Part shown: piece after piece, positions 61,730-64,000 of the stretch
Numbering within the stretch: the stretch's first letter is position 1
Layout: each line of letters begins with the position of its first letter
Assembly: GCF_026213295.1 (NCBI RefSeq)
Contig: NC_079412.1
Span: 2,320,313-2,384,312 of the forward strand
DNA from: Gadus chalcogrammus
Taxonomy: Eukaryota > Chordata > Actinopteri > Gadiformes > Gadidae
Reading direction: 5' to 3'
DNA: 64,000 bases
The notes under the pieces: model-generated
Told to the model about the DNA's origin: nothing
What the model saw: only the letters and a program-made list of their open reading frames with translations
Databases searched by the model: none
Translations under genes and position numbers: made by a program

Positions 61730-63109
61730 TTCCTATTATTCTTACCCCCCTAAAAGTGGGACCACAGCCCAAACCGTAAATGGTGCCGACACGCGAATTG
61801 CATGACTAGATCCAGATCTGTTCGGACTAAGCAGACGACAAAATCCAGACGCGCCGGTCACTAGGTGGCGCTATACCAAGGAATACGCGTTTGGGGCTAT
61901 AACTCCCACACCGAACCTCCCACAGTCAAAAACGTTATACCCACAGATGCACTGGAGTCTGCTGCATCTTTTGGGCTAGGCCACGCCCATTTGCGTCTAT
62001 GAATATTTTTCGCTAAATCGCGAAAACCGCAAAACAGTTTTTTCCCTACTCCTCCCACATTTCTTGACTAATCAACACCAAACTTCGCACACGACATCTT
62101 CAAACGCACACGCAAAGGAATCATCAACAGTTTTTTGATCCGACCTTCGACGACGAAACGGTAGCGTTTTGAATATTTGTTTATTGGCTACATTTTAAGT
62201 CAAAACGCAAAAATTCAAAGAATACCAAAAGTAGACGTCGGATCAAGTCCAAATTCTAGACACATGTCGGTGCTACCCTTAATGGCGTTCAATAAAGAAT
62301 TCGGAATATTTCGCCATTAGGGGGCGCAATAAACGAGGAAATTGTATATCTTCTAATTGGCCAAAGGAATGTTCTTCAAACTATAAGGGAACCATCAAGG
62401 GGCAAACCCGAGTCTATATAAAAAATATGGCCAAGAATTAATAATGTAGGCGGGAGTTATTTGGCAAAGGAAAATTGTCTTTGGAAAATTTCGCCAACAG
62501 GGCGGCGCCAAAAAACGACGAAATAATATATCTCCTATTTGGCCAATGGAATGTTCTGAAAACGCGTTTTAGGCTATAACTCCCACACCAAAGCTCCCAC
62601 AGTCAAAAACGTTATACGCACAGATTCACTGGAGTCAGCTGCATCTTTTGGCATAGGTCAGGCCCATTTGCGTCAGTATTTTCTTTATGCAAAATCGCAA
62701 AAACAGCTAAACTGCCTTTTCGCTACTCCTCCCACATTTCTTGCCCAATTGACACCAAACTTTGCACACGACATCTTCAGACGCACACTACAAGAAATCA
62801 GCAAAACTATTTTGATCCGACCATCGTTGACGAAACGGTAGCGTTTTGAATATATGTTTTGCGTTGCAAATCAGTAAAAACTATTTTGATCCAACCGTCG
62901 ACGACTAAACGGTAGCGGAAAATGCGTTTGGGGCCGAAACTCCCACACTGAACCTCTCACAGTCAAAACCTTTATATCCACAGGTTGTTCACGGTAGCGT
63001 TTTGAATACCTGCTTCGCGTTGTGCCGGCGAAATGCACATTTCTTGTCGCGTTGTGCCGGCGAAATGCACACTTCTTGGACCCCTGCATAACTGCTTGCA
63101 GTTCTAGTT
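61730..63109 (+). repeat. Satellite unit 62, L body, head HD
   Basis: M1 is the TCAC variant at 61858-61871. Full L structure with a complete tail. Confidence 0.92.
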
Positions 63110-63206
63110 AGGGGTCCAAGCCAACAGGTTGGATCCCTATTGTTTTTGTAAGGATTTTTAGGGGTCCAAGCCAACAGGTTGGATCCCTATTGTTTTTGTA
63201 AGGATT
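63110..63206 (+). repeat. 47-bp hairpin element, 2 copies
   Basis: Copies start at 63110 and 63160, separated only by TTT, as at 54089. Confidence 0.92.
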
Positions 63207-64000
63207 TTTTTTTTATTATTCCCCCCTAGAAGTGGGCCCACAGCCCAAACCGTAAATGGTGCCGACATGCCAATTGCATGCCTAGATCCAGGTCCCTGAG
63301 TTCTAGGCAGACGACAAAATCCAGACACGCCGGCCACTAGGTGGCGCTATACCAAGGAATACGCGTTTAGGGCTATAACTCCCACACCGAACCTCCCAGA
63401 GTCCAAAAACTTGTAAACACATATTCACTGGAGTCTGCTGCATCTTTTGGCATAGGCCACGCCCATTTGCGTCTATGAATATTTTTCGCAAAATCGCGAA
63501 AACCGCAAAACAGTTTTTTCCCTACTCCTCCCACATTTTTTGACCAATCAACACCAACCTTTGCACACGACATCTTCAGACGCACACGCAAAGAAATTAT
63601 CGGACAGTTTTTTGATCCGACCGTCGACGACGAAACGGTAGCGTTTTGAATATTGGTATATTAGCTAAATTAGACGTGGAAAATCAAAAATCCAGAAAAA
63701 TCCAAAAGTAGACATCGGAACGAGTCCAAATTTTACATACATGTTGGTGATAACCTTAATGTCGTTCAATAAAATTTTCGGAATATTTCGCCATTAGGGG
63801 GCGCAATAAACGAGGAAATTGTATATCTTCTTATTGGCCAAAGGAATGTTCTTCAAACTCAAAGGAAACCATCAAGGGGCAAACCCGAGTCTATATACAA
63901 AATATGGCCAAGAATTATTAATGTGGGCGGGAGTTATTTGGCAAAGGAAAATTGTCCTTGGAAAATTTCGCCACAAGGGGTCGCAAATAAACGACGAAAT
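63207..64000 (+). repeat. Satellite unit 63, M body, head HA (GGGCCC form), cut by window end
   Basis: M1 is exact at 63334-63347. It matches unit 21 in head and body as far as the window goes. Confidence 0.9.

Larger units (their letters stand above)
1..64000 (+). repeat. Complex tandem satellite (macrosatellite) array, 63 units
   Basis: Every stretch except 45781-46111 belongs to one repeat family, recognised by recurring landmarks: the GTGGCGCTATACCA block, 'gctataactcccacac', 'agggggcgcaataaac', the GCCGGCGAAATGCACA tail and the GCAGTTCTAGTT end. All units read in the same direction. Unit length varies (762-1390 bp) because the middle part differs. Units are substituted relative to each other but mostly easy to align by eye. 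The array runs off both window ends. No protein-coding gene, tRNA or rRNA was found. Short open frames on both strands recur simply because the repeat recurs. Confidence 0.97.

Overview
This window holds no recognisable gene. It is one uninterrupted tandem array of a complex satellite (macrosatellite), with 63 head-to-tail units in the same orientation. The only foreign stretch is about 0.33 kb at 45781-46111. ATT microsatellites, vertebrate-type factor motifs and the lack of any bacterial gene, RNA gene or operon point to a eukaryotic, probably animal, chromosome. From memory, ATT-flanked AGGGGTCC hairpins and 'ggtggcgctata' repeats look like teleost fish repetitive DNA. That is an untested impression.

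Unit plan, read on the + strand: (1) an ATT-rich junction; (2) a variable head of about 130 bp; (3) a CTCF-like motif called M1 here (usually CCACTAGGTGGCGC); (4) a conserved body starting 'gctataactccc'; (5) a second CTCF-like motif M2 (usually CCATTAGGGGGCGC); (6) a variable middle; (7) one or two copies of a 32-bp GCCGGC repeat; (8) a tail hairpin running from TTGGACCCCT to GCAGTTCTAGTT. Body classes: S (short, about 760-830 bp, 37 units; S2 is an S body lacking about 25 bp before the last CCACAGG); M (about 1.02 kb, 9 units); D (about 1.0 kb, 3 units, ending in a TTGTTCACGG module); L (about 1.37 kb, 12 units, with an internal second copy of the body module); plus hybrid unit 7 and broken unit 45. 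Head families: HA CCCCCCTAGAAGTGGG; HB CCCTAGAAGTG followed by GATCCGTGGCGAC; HC TTCCCGCGCTAAAAGTGG; HD TTACCCCCCTAAAAGTG; HE TTCCTACCAAGAAAGTGG; HF TTCCTTCCCTAAAAGTGG; HG CCCCCCGTACTTGT; HH TTTCGTACGCCTTAGAAG; HI for singletons.

A second repeat sits only between units: a 47-bp hairpin element (AGGGGTCCAA, small loop, TTGGATCCCT, then ATTGTTTTTGTAAGGATT). There are 64 copies (62 full, 2 truncated) in 29 clusters of 1-8, all on the + strand and separated by ATT/T-rich spacers.

The array carries marks of recent turnover. One block of about 1.86 kb is repeated at an offset of 3976 bp (7204 and 11180). An 809-bp [hairpin + unit] is duplicated back to back (52471 and 53280). A tract of about 0.9 kb is shared by units 10 and 27, 16,262 bp apart. 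Heads are shuffled onto different bodies. The most interesting reading is functional: 42 of 63 units carry an exact match to the CTCF core consensus and the rest carry one- or two-base variants, all in one orientation, so the locus resembles an array of directional CTCF sites. This is a motif match only; binding is not shown.
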